From: Rhynchosporium graminicola
Lineage: Eukaryota; Ascomycota; Leotiomycetes; Helotiales; Ploettnerulaceae
Reading direction: 5' to 3'
NCBI GenBank assembly: GCA_900074885.1
Contig: FJUW01000061.1
Span: 51,999-115,998 of the forward strand
DNA: 64,000 bases
This document shows positions 1-11,275 of the stretch, piece by piece. The notes under the pieces are model-generated. The model searched no databases. It saw only the letters and a program-made list of their open reading frames with translations, and was not told the origin of the DNA. The position numbers and the translations under genes are program-made. The stretch's first letter is position 1. Every line of letters starts with the position of its first letter.

Positions 1-726
1 TCGATACCGATAATTTCCCATATCACGCGTGCAATTTCTTCTATGTCTAGTCACATCGTCTTCCGATGCAACACCATCAACGATCTTGTGAGATGCCACA
101 GATACAAGAGGCAAATGAATGATTGAACTACATGCCGACGGTAGTACAAGCCTTGTCTCTAAGTGTGAGGTTTCGTTACCGTTCAGGTAGCCAGCATGGC
201 GGCGCCAGAACTCGGGATCGACACGGTATCTTGAGCCTACATGCGCAATCCATTCCGCAGAAGGATAACCGCAGAGGAACAAAATACTATTATGAGGTGT
301 GTGGATATCCAGATATGCGTCAGCTTCATCCAGGGATACTGGCGTAGTGAGTGACGTGACTGATGCGGTAGTTTTGCTGTAAATTTTGTGAAGGAATGCT
401 GATCCTTCAAGACTAGTGGGAAATTGGCGTGATTGCGAGGTCAAGCGGCTTTTGAGGAATTCTGATATGTCGGCAAAATGTCCTCCTGGATATAGAGAAT
501 CCAAGATTGATGTCTCGGCGTGAGATTGAATCTTCGACAAGTAATCCTCTGCACTCGCTATATGCCTGTTATTTATAGTTCCCCCCGAGCGGGCATTTTT
601 GAGACCTACTTGTGAGTCCAGACAATAAGTTTGAAGATCCTCGTCTCAAATTCGGACTATTAGTGGAGATTTGAAGTAATTGCGCTTCGGAATCTTCCAG
701 CCTTTGGCTCGTTCTTCGCGTCGACA
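1..726 (-). CDS. CorA-like-family protein, N-terminal part, partial at left edge, frameshifted
   Basis: From 645 down to base 1 the minus strand is open for 215 codons and runs off the window. It has ordinary codon use and no RIP stops. A well-formed block near 198-260 reads FLCGYPSAEWIAHVGSRY, then VDPEFWRRH. I associate this pattern with the N-terminal region of fungal hypothetical proteins that end in a CorA-like (Mg2+ or ZntB type) membrane domain. That C-terminal membrane part would lie outside the window. No Met lies near the start of this frame. The best start is ATG at 724-726 (MSTRRTSQR...), which runs in another frame to about 650, so one extra base near 643-650 separates the two segments. 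This could be a real frameshift, a sequencing error or an unseen exon structure. The reading frame is well supported; the family call is from memory of the motif. Confidence 0.6.
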
Positions 727-1360
727 TGATGGTAGCATCACCGGGCCACAATTTTGCAAATCAGAAGATTAGGAAAAAGCAGCAGCAATCAATAGAAAAT
801 TACTGCTCCTGGAGCCTTATCATAACGATCTGAGACACGTATAACTATGGCGTAGGAGGCTTGACGAGGCTGGAAATACATATTGCGCCTCGGTAGGCGC
901 TTACTGAGCCCCGTCTCCAAAATCAAATGTTCATTACACTCTTTCAGATAATCAGATTCAGGTTTGTCCAGGAGTCAAAGTGTTTTGGATAATCTGAATT
1001 GTTTTGAAGACCATTGTCAAAGCCTTAAATCGCTTCTCAGTATGTCTTGCCTTTCCAAGTTCACCTGTGCCGTTATCAATCGCGACCGAGTTTTCCAAGG
1101 TAGTTCCAATGTCGACCACAGCTGCTCATCCAATAAAGATTCAAGCAGCCAAATCAGGATTCAACCAGCCAAATCAGACTGGGCTGAGCAAGTCTTGGCA
1201 AAGTGCTCAGCATTTGATCATTTGGTTAGAAGAACGCTCAGAAGCTTCACTCTGATCATACTGCAACGCGCGTGTGGCAGATAAATGGCGATATGTCGCA
1301 AGGGCGTCAGTCTCAAGCAAAATCAGCACATTCTCTTCTTTATGATAAAACGAAGCTTGT
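727..1360. other. no supported gene
   Basis: Ordinary base composition without RIP signs. Two overlapping plus-strand frames (964-1284 and 1004-1255) compete with each other and resemble no family I recognise. A short imperfect repeat, AGCCAAATCAG, occurs twice between 1146 and 1178. The segment includes the upstream region of the minus-strand gene at 1-726. Confidence 0.4.
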
Positions 1361-2195
1361 TCATTTGCCTTGGTTGCTCGCTATAGCAGAGTAACAAAAA
1401 TGTATGTCGATGGGCTCTGGCATTTGCCATGGAATTGCAGAACATGATGCGAGGCACTTGAGATGCTTCAGCCCTGAAGGCGGTGGTAGCTTGAACTTTG
1501 GCTGTCCCACTAACCACCTTTCGCCATTAACAAACATGAACCATGTGCGCTGTTCTTGCTCGGCATCGTTAACGATCGACTGCCACCTTCTGAAACCACT
1601 CTCCAAAAGCGCCAATCTGCCGACTAAACCAGTTCCTTGTATCGCAGTATAGTAACGGACAAAATAGTCCTGGAAAGACTCGGTATTTCTGTCTTAGCGA
1701 GCAGCAATAAAGCTATACACGATGCAATCTCGAATCAGGTTTGGGATCTTAGAATATCCACGGTCGAAAGCTTCTTCAAATTTCCTAAGGTCTTCGAGGA
1801 AACCAATACTACGAGCACCGTCATATTAAATAGCTAATACTTCAACTTCGGCCTAACAGGTCTCCACCAGATATCAAGACCACTTAAGCCCGGAAATGAT
1901 CCCCCACCGTCAAAGCCTTTCGCTTTGCGATCTGTAGGAACGTCTTGATAATTGCAACGAGCCTCGTCAAATATATGTCCGATAATCTGGATTTCGTGAA
2001 GGCCGCCAGTATAAGTTTCTGACCTTTCATTAGCTTCGATATTTTATCCTCCAAAAGGTCAAGACATGCAAAGGCTGACTTACCTTCAGCTCCTATAAGA
2101 ATCTTATCACTATCACCAATAAACAAAGCAAGTTCTTTGATTCCACTATCTTCAAATACTCTGAGTAATTCAAAAGCGCTGATGTAGGGCGACAT
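1361..2195 (-). pseudogene. decayed protein-coding relic, family unknown
   Basis: Several minus-strand stretches in different frames read like former coding sequence when followed leftwards. First comes a 103-codon frame from ATG at 2195 (MSPYISAFELLRVFED...) to 1884. Next, between about 1800 and 1700, is a stretch reading FLEDLRKFEEAFDRGYSKIP in another frame. Then comes an 84-codon frame at 1615-1361 containing QEQRTWFMFVNGERW. The pieces are co-directional but broken by frameshifts and stops, with no splice signals that would repair all of them. I do not recognise the family. The decay is by indels rather than RIP, since CA and TG are present. They could also be unrelated chance frames. 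Confidence 0.3.
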
Positions 2196-2203
2196 GAGGA
2201 GTG

Positions 2204-3960
2204 TATTAGTATCAAATGATCAGAAGCCACTAGTTTCCAAACAACTTAACAGCCATGATTGAGGAAAATCGTACGCTTTTCTGAGGACATTACGGGATCC
2301 TATCAAACCCGCGATCGGCGACCTCCTACTTCGAGTATCGAGCAAAGCAGTGCAAATATGTATATATACACGCCAGTGATTTTGAACACAAGATGCTGGG
2401 CGCCACCTACCTGAATAACGATATTGGAGAGAAAATCTGGATTGGTAACGCTAAGTTGCATAACAAATTACGAGAATACTAGGAATTGTATGCTACAGTT
2501 TCCACTGCCTACACCGAGACAAATCGTGTTAATTACAGGACTGTCCCTTCGATCTTCGATAATTCGCGCCACAATGCTGCTAGCTGTGCGGGAAAAGGAC
2601 TTGAGAGCCATTCCTTCCTGAACACCAGAAGAGTGCGTTCTGATTCCGACAATGTGAGCCTTGGCTCTTCCGGTAATGTATCAGTCGAGTTTCCGCCTCT
2701 AAAAATGAACAGTCGGCAGAGCGATAACCTTGCTGGATGCCAAATGATATACTCCCAGCACTCGGGCGTGAAATACGGCGATTCACATATACGGGATTCA
2801 CATTATCGGCTGCATTTTCGCTGAATCCCATTTTCAGTGGTGCTTGGCAGGTTCCCAATCACTTGAATCATGTCTATAACAACGGAAGATGTGATGAATA
2901 ATAATTCAACTGTTGTCAATATAGTTGCGAAGACATGGCCATGGAAATAATATGTAGAATGGCAAGGCCAAGAGAAGAGCTTTTTGAAGAACAAAGGAAT
3001 GGTAGTCTTGACCCGAAAGCGTATTTCCTCGAAGCATTAAAAGATCCAAGAGTGGGATGAAAGAGGATTCGAGCATCTAAAAGCAACGTATACAATGACA
3101 ATGGGAAGGGGGTTCCTAATACGAAGACTAAATTGTGTTACCTTACATTCCACGAGTATATGGACGGTGTAGTGTTGAGGGAATCGAAAGGCTGACCGCC
3201 GTACACAGAAGGTCGGGGGACGTCAATTATGATTGCTTCCGTCTAGTGATCTTCATCTCGTCCAGTGATTACTGTCTAAAACAAAGATTAGAAATCGTAG
3301 ACCTGAGGTGGCGTGGATGCAGAGGCAAATCTAGTCTTGCAATAACATTTTGATATAGGCTTATAATGCGTTTTACTATGCGAGCGCATAGTGAGACAAT
3401 AACACCATGTCAAAATTAGCACGACCTTGACGAAAGGCAGATCAGCTTGAATTTGACAACCGAACTTAAAGATGAATGTTTGTTTTCTAGTCAAAGAAGA
3501 TCACAACGAGATTACTATCACCTATCTAGCCAATCGACTTCCTCGAGAAAGTATTCGAACCTCGTCAGCACTCCAAATCGTGGACTCTAGTTCTTGTCCC
3601 GCAACAAAACTCTATCAGAATATCTTGAAGAATTCCAAGCTAGTCACTTGGGCATGGGATAGCAAAAGAACTGCTCGAACACTTATGGGACTCCTCAGAT
3701 CGTCGCTCTTGCTACACTTTTAGAGGGAAGCATTCCGGAGTGCATATCTATTCGGAGTATAGCTTCACACTCTGTCAACCCTGTAGTCTAATACTATGAG
3801 GGGGCGCTCCTTCTTCCTCTGCAATGATTGGTCTGTTGTTTCGAAATTACTGTGGTCCACTTTTTCCATCAATATCTCGAGGTAACCTGTAAGCGAGCTG
3901 AAAACATAATAATCAGCTGTGACAAGATCTCTGTGATAAATCTGCATTCTTAGTAACTAG
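2204..3960. other. no supported gene; possible coding remnants
   Basis: Non-RIP DNA with several short overlapping frames of 60-110 codons on both strands, for example 2486-2824 plus and 2580-2858 minus over the same bases. None shows a recognisable domain, signal peptide or convincing exon set. A region at about 3600-3950 stays open over short stretches on the plus strand but contains stops and frame changes. Confidence 0.35.
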
Positions 3961-4796
3961 GGCAATCCCTATTAGCAACTATATTATAACTATCTTAATG
4001 AAGTTTTCTAACTTCGTCTCTCTTAGTCTAAGCAAGATCATCAGACCTCGATGTAGCTAAGAGATAAACACACTAATTATTATTAAGAATCAAACTTAAG
4101 TCTCCTATGGATCTGCATCAATCTGTGTTCGTAGATAGGGCTTTGTCTAGCCGTATATATCTCATGCCTCGCTATAGCATTCCTCCTCAAACTCCAACCC
4201 AGCGTCCTCTAGCGCTTGACCTCAAACTCAGAATCAAAATGTCCTTATCTCCAATACCCCAGCTCCAAGCCATGTAGATAAAACCCAGAAGCGGGTATCC
4301 TACAGTATTTTACATGCCTCTTTCTTTCATCCAAGCGCGCATCTTGGCAAATTGACATGAACTTGAAACAAGTCAAGCAACTCACAGACAACATTGCTCG
4401 GGCCCTTAATATCTTGGCGAGCTGTCCCGGCTCGACTTACTCGGATAGTATTTGAGCCCCAGACATCTTAACTCCGGTATCTGAAATATCTTAAGCGGGA
4501 TTGACTTCTTGTTTGATATTTATGTAGAGAGACTTTGGACACAGACATCTCATATCGGTCAACTAACGATCATATAAAACAAGCTCAAAATTTTATTTCC
4601 AATAGGAACTAAATGCTAGACTCCTAGACACCCGGCCGATCTTGACCATATCAATTAATAACGGTGAGACGTTCTCTATCTCTCGTAAAGTCTTTATCGG
4701 GCTTGGCAAGCATCGCAAATCAATACACAAATACTTCAAGTGAGAAATAATAAACTAGCCTGAAGCTTGAGTAAGCAGTATACGAAAAAATAATCA
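3961..4796. other. transition zone into the RIP-mutated block, nothing coding seen
   Basis: CA and TG dinucleotides become less frequent towards the right, and no frame of note is present. RIP spreading from the repeats to the right may have begun to affect this zone. Confidence 0.4.
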
Positions 4797-4920
4797 AGTT
4801 AATCGATTTTTAATCGATTAAATCGATTAAGATTAGATTAGATTAGATTAACTAATTTTGACCTTTGATTAGATTAAGATTTAGAGTTAATTAATAATTT
4901 AATCGATTAACTTTTGATTT
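4797..4920 (+). repeat. GATTA-rich block, left copy
   Basis: Contains TTAATCGATTTTTAATCGA, itself a near-perfect inverted repeat, followed by tandem GATTAGATTAGATTAGATTA, then CTTTGATTAGATTA. The same order and orientation recur at 11156-11275. It lies just outside the hAT transposase end and marks the left boundary of the RIP-mutated block. Confidence 0.7.
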
Positions 4921-4978
4921 ATTAGAGAAAATTCTATTATATTCTTATATCTTCTTATATATCTCCTCCTCTCTATAG

Positions 4979-5174
4979 CTACTCTATATTAAAGAAATTC
5001 TCTACGTTATTTACTATCTCCTCTAGCTCGTGTTTCTCCTCTATATCGATTATAAAACCCTAGCTCTTTAATAGACTAATAGTCTCGAAAGTGTCTTTAT
5101 TAAGCCTATTTCGTAGCTTATTTATAATTAAAGCTCCTAAGCTAAAGAATCTTTCGGAAGGCGCGGAGGTAGCT
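4979..5174 (-). pseudogene. hAT transposase, C-terminal dimerisation domain remnant
   Basis: Read on the minus strand from 5174, the frame gives APSERFFSLGALI, then NKLRNRLNKDTFETI, then one TAG, then GFIIDIEEKHELEEIVNNV, ending NIE-stop at 4979. SAPSERxFSxxG followed by an L/R-rich helix is the conserved C-terminal dimerisation domain of hAT-family transposases. The internal TAG sits where this family usually has Trp or Gln, as expected from RIP. The rest of the transposase is absent because the sequence is joined at the n at 5175 to an unrelated Gypsy element. The element's other end may be the repeat at 11156-11275, but I see no transposase coding there. Confidence 0.8.
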
Positions 5175-5175
5175 N
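5175..5175. other. single-n contig join
   Basis: One ambiguous base separates the hAT relic from the interior of Gypsy-1 copy 1, in the middle of its coding region. The equivalent uninterrupted Gypsy-1 sequence continues leftwards in copy 2 (before about 62950), so the missing 5' part of copy 1 was lost at this join. Confidence 0.85.
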
Positions 5176-8100
5176 TGACTATTACTAGCTCGGAAGCGTA
5201 TTTCTAGGGAGACTTATAGCTATAAAAATATCTAAAACTCTCCCCTAGAGAGTATTCTATAGGTAACTAACCCTCTGTTACTACTACTGATTAGTTAGGA
5301 CTATTTCTCTAGCGTTTATACTACTTATTATAGATACGACGAGCCTAAGTGTTTATTACCTGAAGAATAAGAATAGAGTAGTAAAGAGAAGTCTTTATAC
5401 TCTAGAGAAGCTACTAATATATAGCTAAAGTACGTACGATTCAGCGATATTATTACTTATATCCCGTATGAATCTCTACTTTAACCCTAATTAGAAGTCT
5501 CTACGTTAAAGACCTACGCATAAGACTATACTTATATAATTTATACTATAAACTAATAGTTACTCGGAATATCGTCTCGCGACTTAATAGAAGCTACTTA
5601 AAGTATAAAAATAGCTATTACGATATTTCGGAAGCGATAAAGATCACCTCGTGTGCTTAGACCTCTTCTAGAGCCTCTTACGCTAGAGATTTATACGATT
5701 AGCAGCTTAGCTTTCTATCTCTTATATAAACGCTAGAAGTCTTCTAACGATAAGATCTTCTCTACTACCTTTCACGAGATAGATAAGCTTCTTAACGACC
5801 GAATCGCAGTTTAGTAACGTAATACTGCTATCGTATCTTTAACTATCGACCTTACGGAACGTCGTAAAACCGCCTAGTAATTTGCTATTAGCTTAAGCGA
5901 ATTAGATTTAGAACTATAGATCTCTCACGAGTATAGCTAGTAGATATACGTCTTTTCTAAGGAAGCTAGCGATATTCTCTCTCCTTATCGCTTATACGAT
6001 CATCGAATTAAGCTTAAAGAAGGAGCTAAGAAGAACCTCAAATACTCCTCCTTATATAAGATATTAGCTGAAGAACTTAAAGTCGTTAAAGCGTATATTA
6101 CTAATAACTTAGCTAAAGGTTTTATCGAACCTTCTTAAGTACTATACGCTATACCTGTTCTTTTTATTAAGAAAGCTAATAGAAGTCTAAGATTCTATAT
6201 CGACTTTCGCGCACTTAATAACCTCATGAGGAAGGATTAATATCTACTACTATTAATCGATAAAACGCTAGCTAGAATCTCTACTACTAAGATATTAACT
6301 AAACTAGATATTCGCTAGGCGTTCTACCGAATTCGAATAGATCTAGCCTCTAAAGAGTATACGACCTTCCGGACCTATTATAGTATATATAAGTGTAAGG
6401 TACTCCCTTTCGGTCTAACTAATAGCCTTACGATATACTAGCGATATATGAATAACGTCTTATTCGACTACTTAGACGACTTCTATATAGTATATCTAGA
6501 CGATATTCTGATCTACTCTAACGACTTACTATAGTATTAATTATACGTATATAAGGTGCTATAACGATTATAAGACGCTAGATTATAAGCCGACCTTAAG
6601 AAGTATGAATTTAATATTACTTACACTAAATACTTTAGGTTTATTATCTTTACTTCTAGGATCGAGGTAGATCTTAAGAAAGTTAATATTATATAATCTT
6701 AGAATTACTCGACTATAGTTAAGGGCGTATAATTATTCTTAGGCTTTTGTAACTTCTACTAACGATTTATTAAGGATTACGGAATTATCGTAAAACCTCT
6801 TATATAACTTATTAAAAATAACGTATTATTTCGGTTCGCTAAGGAGTATAAAGATACCTTTGATTACCTAAAGCACGCTCTTACTTCGGTATTATTCCTC
6901 TACTACTATTAGTAATATTTACCTTATATGATCGAAATAGACGCTAATAATAGAGTAATAGTAGGTGTGCTATCGTAATAGTACGACGAAGACTAGTTCC
7001 TAGTAGCTTATTTCTCTAAGACTATACTACCTGCCGAGCTTAATTACGCTATCTATGATAAGGAAATACTCGTAATTATATAATCTTTCGGTAACTAGAG
7101 ATCTGAGCTCGTAAGCGTATTATATTAGATCCGTGTTGTTACTGATTATAAAGCTCTTAAGTACTTTATAACCTCTAAATAGCTAAACGTATGATAAGTA
7201 TAATAAGTTAAGCTACTCGCAGATTATAACTTTATAATTACCTATCGACTTAGGAAGTATAATCTACTTGCTAACGCTCTCTCTCGCAGAACAGATGAAT
7301 TAGATAACTAGAATAACGCTAAAAGAACTTAGCGTTTATAGTAGCTACTACGCGAAGACTAAATTGATCTAGTACTACTTATAAGTAACTTCCGGAATAG
7401 CTCCGACTCTATAGATAACTTTAAGCTTATTAATACCTTAGAAGTCGCTAACCTATCGCTAGTCTTTTCTATAGTATAATAAGTACTTAACGCTAATCGC
7501 ACTATGCTATTACTCTAAGCTTTACGGAAATAAGCTCTCTTTACTATTCTTAGAAAACTAACTATAGAAAAAGATCTTCTACTCTATAAAGGAAGACTAA
7601 TCGTACTTAACGTCTTATACCTTCGCACGCTACTTATACGCGAAGTATACGACCGATTAAAGACTACTTATCTAAGTATAAAGAAGACCTTATAACTACT
7701 AGTATTATAATACTAGTAGTACGGAATCGCTTTAACTATTAACTAGTACTATTATAACTATTATACTTACTAACGAATTTAAGTACCGCGCGATAAGAAA
7801 CCGGGCCTCCTCTAACCTCTGCTTATACTATCACGTTTATAGGAGTATATTATAGTCGACTACTATAGCTTTAACTGCGATAAATATAGCTACGATAACG
7901 TTCTCGTATTTATTAACTATTTTAGTAAATAAGTAATTAGTATTCTATACCGAAAGACCTCCGATACGCGCGACCTTATAAAGCTTTACTTATACTACGT
8001 ATACCGCTATTTCGGAGCTCTATTAATAATTACCTCTAATAGAGGGCCTTAATTCGTTTCCCGTTTTTAGACTATAGTTATCACGATTCTTAGTACTAAA

Positions 8101-9923
8101 AGATAGCTTTCTATAGTAGACTACTTATAAACAGATAACTAAATAGAGATCTATAACTAATATCTCTAANGCATAATCTACTCGCTAATACTCTCTCTTA
8201 TAGAACAGATAAATTAGACGACTAGAATAACACTAAAAGAACTTAGCGTTTATAGTAGCTATTACGCGAAGACTAAATCGATCTAGTACTACTTATAAGT
8301 AACTTCCGGAATAGCTCTAACTCTATAGATAACTTTAAGCTTATTAACACCTTAGAAGTCGCTGACCTATCGCTAGTCTTTTCTATAGTATAGTAAGTAT
8401 TTAATACTAATCGTATTACGCTATTACTTTAAGCTTTACGGAAATAAGCTCTCTCTACTACTCCTAGAAAACTAACTATAGAAAAAGATCTTCTACTCTA
8501 TAAAGGAAGACTAATCGTACCTGACGTCTTATACCTTCGTATACTACTTATACGCGAAGTATACGACCGATTAGAGACTACCTATCTAAGTATAAAGAAG
8601 ACCTTATAACTACTAGTATTATAATACTAGTAGTACGGAATCGCTTTAACTATTAACTAGTACTATTATAACTATTATACTTACTAACGAATTCAAGTGC
8701 CGCGTAATAAGAAACTAGGCCTCCTCTAACTTCTGCTTATACTATCATGTCTATAGGAGTATATTATAGTCGATTACTATAGCTTTAACTGTGATAAATA
8801 TAGCTACGATAACGTTCTCGTATTTATTAACTATTTTAGTAAATAAGTAATTAGTATTCTATGCCGAAAGACCTCTGATACGCGCGATCTTATAAAGCTT
8901 TACTTATACTACGTATATTACTATTTCGGAGCTCTATTGATAATTACCTCTAATAGAGGGCCTTAATTCGTTTCCTGTTTTTAGACTATAGTTATTATAA
9001 TTCTTAGTACTAAAAGATAGCTTTCTATAGTAGACTACTCGTAAATAGATAGCTAAATAGAGATCTATAACTAATATCTCTAACGTAGATTACGACCTTT
9101 TATCTCTTACTATTAAGACGATTAGTCGGAATTCTTACTTATTATAGACTACGCCTAGATAACTCTCTCTTACGAATCCCTTAGAGGTCTCTTACCCTTT
9201 GAAGTCGTTTATAGATATATACCTTATATTAATTAGAATTAGAAAGACTTACCTGACTTTACTATACTTACTAATAAGTTGAATACTTAGTAAGCTCTAG
9301 ATTACGCTAATCGCTTACGCGACGCCTAGACTACTACTTAATCTAGCTTCTAATATATATAAGCTAAGATATCTTAATCTTATAATCGCTTACGCTATAA
9401 AGTCGACTTTACTATAGACGACCTTATCTAGCTAGATATACGCTACTTTATAAGTACTCGATCTAGTAAAAAACTCGACTTTCCGACTAACGGACCCTTC
9501 CGTGTAATTGAAAAGGTTAGAAGCTCTTATCGCTTAGAGCTCCCTGCTAGTATAAAAGTATATAACGTATTCCCTGCTGCTAAGCTACGGAAGTATCTAA
9601 ACGACCTCTTGCTAGGATAAACCTTACTACTACTATTACTTATTAATATTACTAGTAATAATAAATAGGAGATCGAAGATATATTTATGTGCCGTAGGTA
9701 GCGTAATAGCCTCTTATACCGAGTTTCCTAGTTAAATTAAGACGTCGATCTTATATAGTACGACGCTATAGACGTTAAATACGCTCCTACTAAGCTATAA
9801 TAATTCCACCTTAATAACCTAATATAAGCTAGACCTCTTACTAGATTACCTAATTAGCTAAAAGCTTTCTACGATAGAATTAATAATTATGACTACTTTA
9901 ATAGTAATAAGGAGATAAACTAA
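5176..9923 (+). pseudogene. Gypsy-1 copy 1: Ty3/Gypsy chromovirus pol, RIP-inactivated, 5'-truncated
   Basis: Reverse transcriptase is at about 6180-6530: LRFYIDFRALNN, then TKLDIR with AFYRIRI, then VLPFGLTN, then the catalytic YLDDILIYS. RNase H lies at about 6900-7280 and the integrase zinc-binding and core regions follow to about 9100. The integrase C-terminus near 9480-9600 reads GPFRVIEKV and LRKYLNDLLLG. Next is a chromodomain (about 9665-9760; EIEDIFMCRR and SLLYRVS), which assigns it to the chromoviruses. Most stops are TAG or TAA at Gln or Trp positions and CA/TG dinucleotides are nearly absent, so RIP killed it. It lacks the 5' LTR, gag and protease because of the join at 5175, and carries a duplicated 914-bp segment around the n at 8170. 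The polypurine tract GGAGGGAGGAGTAG precedes the 3' LTR. Confidence 0.92.
7257..9083 (+). repeat. 914-bp direct duplication flanking an n at 8170
   Basis: 7257-8169 and 8171-9083 are the same pol segment (RNase H end through integrase). They differ at scattered C/T and A/G positions typical of separately RIP-mutated copies. The seam is exactly the n. A join of two contigs from different Gypsy-1 copies explains it better than a biological tandem duplication. Confidence 0.85.
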
Positions 9924-9959
9924 CGCTCGAGGGCGAGCTTTTTTCGGAGGGAGGAGTAG

Positions 9960-10194
9960 TATAACGACTAGTTAGGTTTAGAGGTCTCTCCCTATTAGTA
10001 GAAATACTTATTACTAAGCGAGATTACACGAGTAGAGTTTAGGGGCCCCTTTTTATATATATACTTCTATTCTCTCTCTACTTCTTCACTCCTTAGTTAT
10101 AGATTCTCAAGTGATTCTTACTACTTCATATTCATAGTAATATGAGGTCTTATTACTCAGGTAGTTTTGAGACCTTTCTAGAGCAAGCGTCACA
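9960..10194 (+). repeat. Gypsy-1 LTR (3' LTR of copy 1)
   Basis: This 235-bp sequence matches 60491-60725 along its length. The ends restore to TGTGACGACTAG and GCGTCACA once the RIP changes TG to TA and CA to TA are allowed for. It contains a TATA-like TTTTTATATATATA at about 10050 followed by CT-rich DNA, and directly follows the polypurine tract of copy 1. Confidence 0.9.
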
Positions 10195-11155
10195 AGTTTC
10201 TTTAAAGTCGGAATTATCTATTAATTAGTTAGTTTATTATTATATAAAAGATATTATTAACTTACTAGATTCCGAGTCTAGCTGTATTAAGAGTCTTCGT
10301 ATATTAAAAGCCTTATGATTAAACTTATAATAAGTAATATAATTACTCGTAGAGTGATTTACTCTCTAGCCTTTAAAGACCTTTCTATATGAATTATTAG
10401 TATATATATATAAATAGAGTAGATTTTAATACTTATGTGCAACCTTTATGTAAGCACTTAATAGTAACTAATCGAGGCTCCGTAGGGTCCTCTCTAGGAG
10501 GCTCTAAAGTCTTAGAAAAGAGACCCTTTTCAAAGATAATAGGTTAATCTTTAGTATTAATCTCAAAATTAAAGGCGTTTTGAGCTCTATTAATAGAGAT
10601 AGCTATCTGATAACCGGAAGTAGATATAATAGAGGTATAGATATATATATTTATATATATATATATATAAAATTATATAGATATATAAGAGTAAAGAGTA
10701 AGATAAGTATAAAAGTAATACTAGATATCGATAATCTGAAGAAGATATTTCGATTACTACGAGGGAGTAAAGGTTCTTATATATAAAATATATAGTTTCT
10801 AGAATAATCTACTTAGATATCGATTTCTAAGCATATTATAAATAGATTCGTTGATTTATAAGTATTAGAAATCACTAGAATAGAATAGAATTATCTAGAA
10901 AATCGATTATAAATCTACGATTAGAAAGCGTATTCTAGTTATTTCTAATAGTTTCTAGATTATATAAGATTAATAAGCTATTATTACTAATAGAAACTTG
11001 ATTTCTAATAGTAAGTTCTAGTAATTTCTACTTTAAGAAGACTTAGTAGACTCTCGTATTAAGTAGCGAGTTCGCTTCAAGTGGCGAGGGCCTAATCTTA
11101 GAAAGGATAGTTAAGCGAAGATCTAAGCCTAATACGTGCTAGTCTAAAGTCACGT
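10195..11155. other. RIP-mutated DNA without recognisable coding
   Basis: AT-rich sequence between the Gypsy-1 3' LTR and the right GATTA repeat, with a TA microsatellite at about 10636-10680. It is probably the remainder of the element into which Gypsy-1 inserted, possibly the hAT 5' region. I see no transposase motif on either strand. Confidence 0.4.
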
Positions 11156-11275
11156 GAGTTAATCGATTTTTAATCGATTAAATCAATTATAATTAGATTA
11201 GATTAGATTAACTCTGAATTACCTTTGATTAGATTAGATTAACTCGAGTTAATCTAATCTAATCTAATCATTTCG
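11156..11275 (+). repeat. GATTA-rich block, right copy, with a long palindrome
   Basis: Repeats the left copy (4797-4920) in the same orientation. It ends in a palindrome centred on CTCGAG, with GATTAGATTAGATTAA on one arm and its complement on the other (about 11227-11270). It sits at the sharp boundary from RIP-mutated to normal DNA. Confidence 0.65.

Noticed and set aside
964..1284. 106-codon plus-strand frame and an 83-codon frame overlapping it
   Set aside because: Two frames over the same bases, with Ser-rich compositionally plain translations and no recognisable family.
10580..10786. 68-codon plus-strand frame with an Ile/Tyr run
   Set aside because: The run is a TA microsatellite inside RIP-mutated DNA; no domain or conserved context.
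4797..11275. GATTA repeats considered as telomeric repeats
   Set aside because: The unit is GATTA/TAATC rather than TTAGGG, occurs internally on both sides of an element, and is only a few units long.
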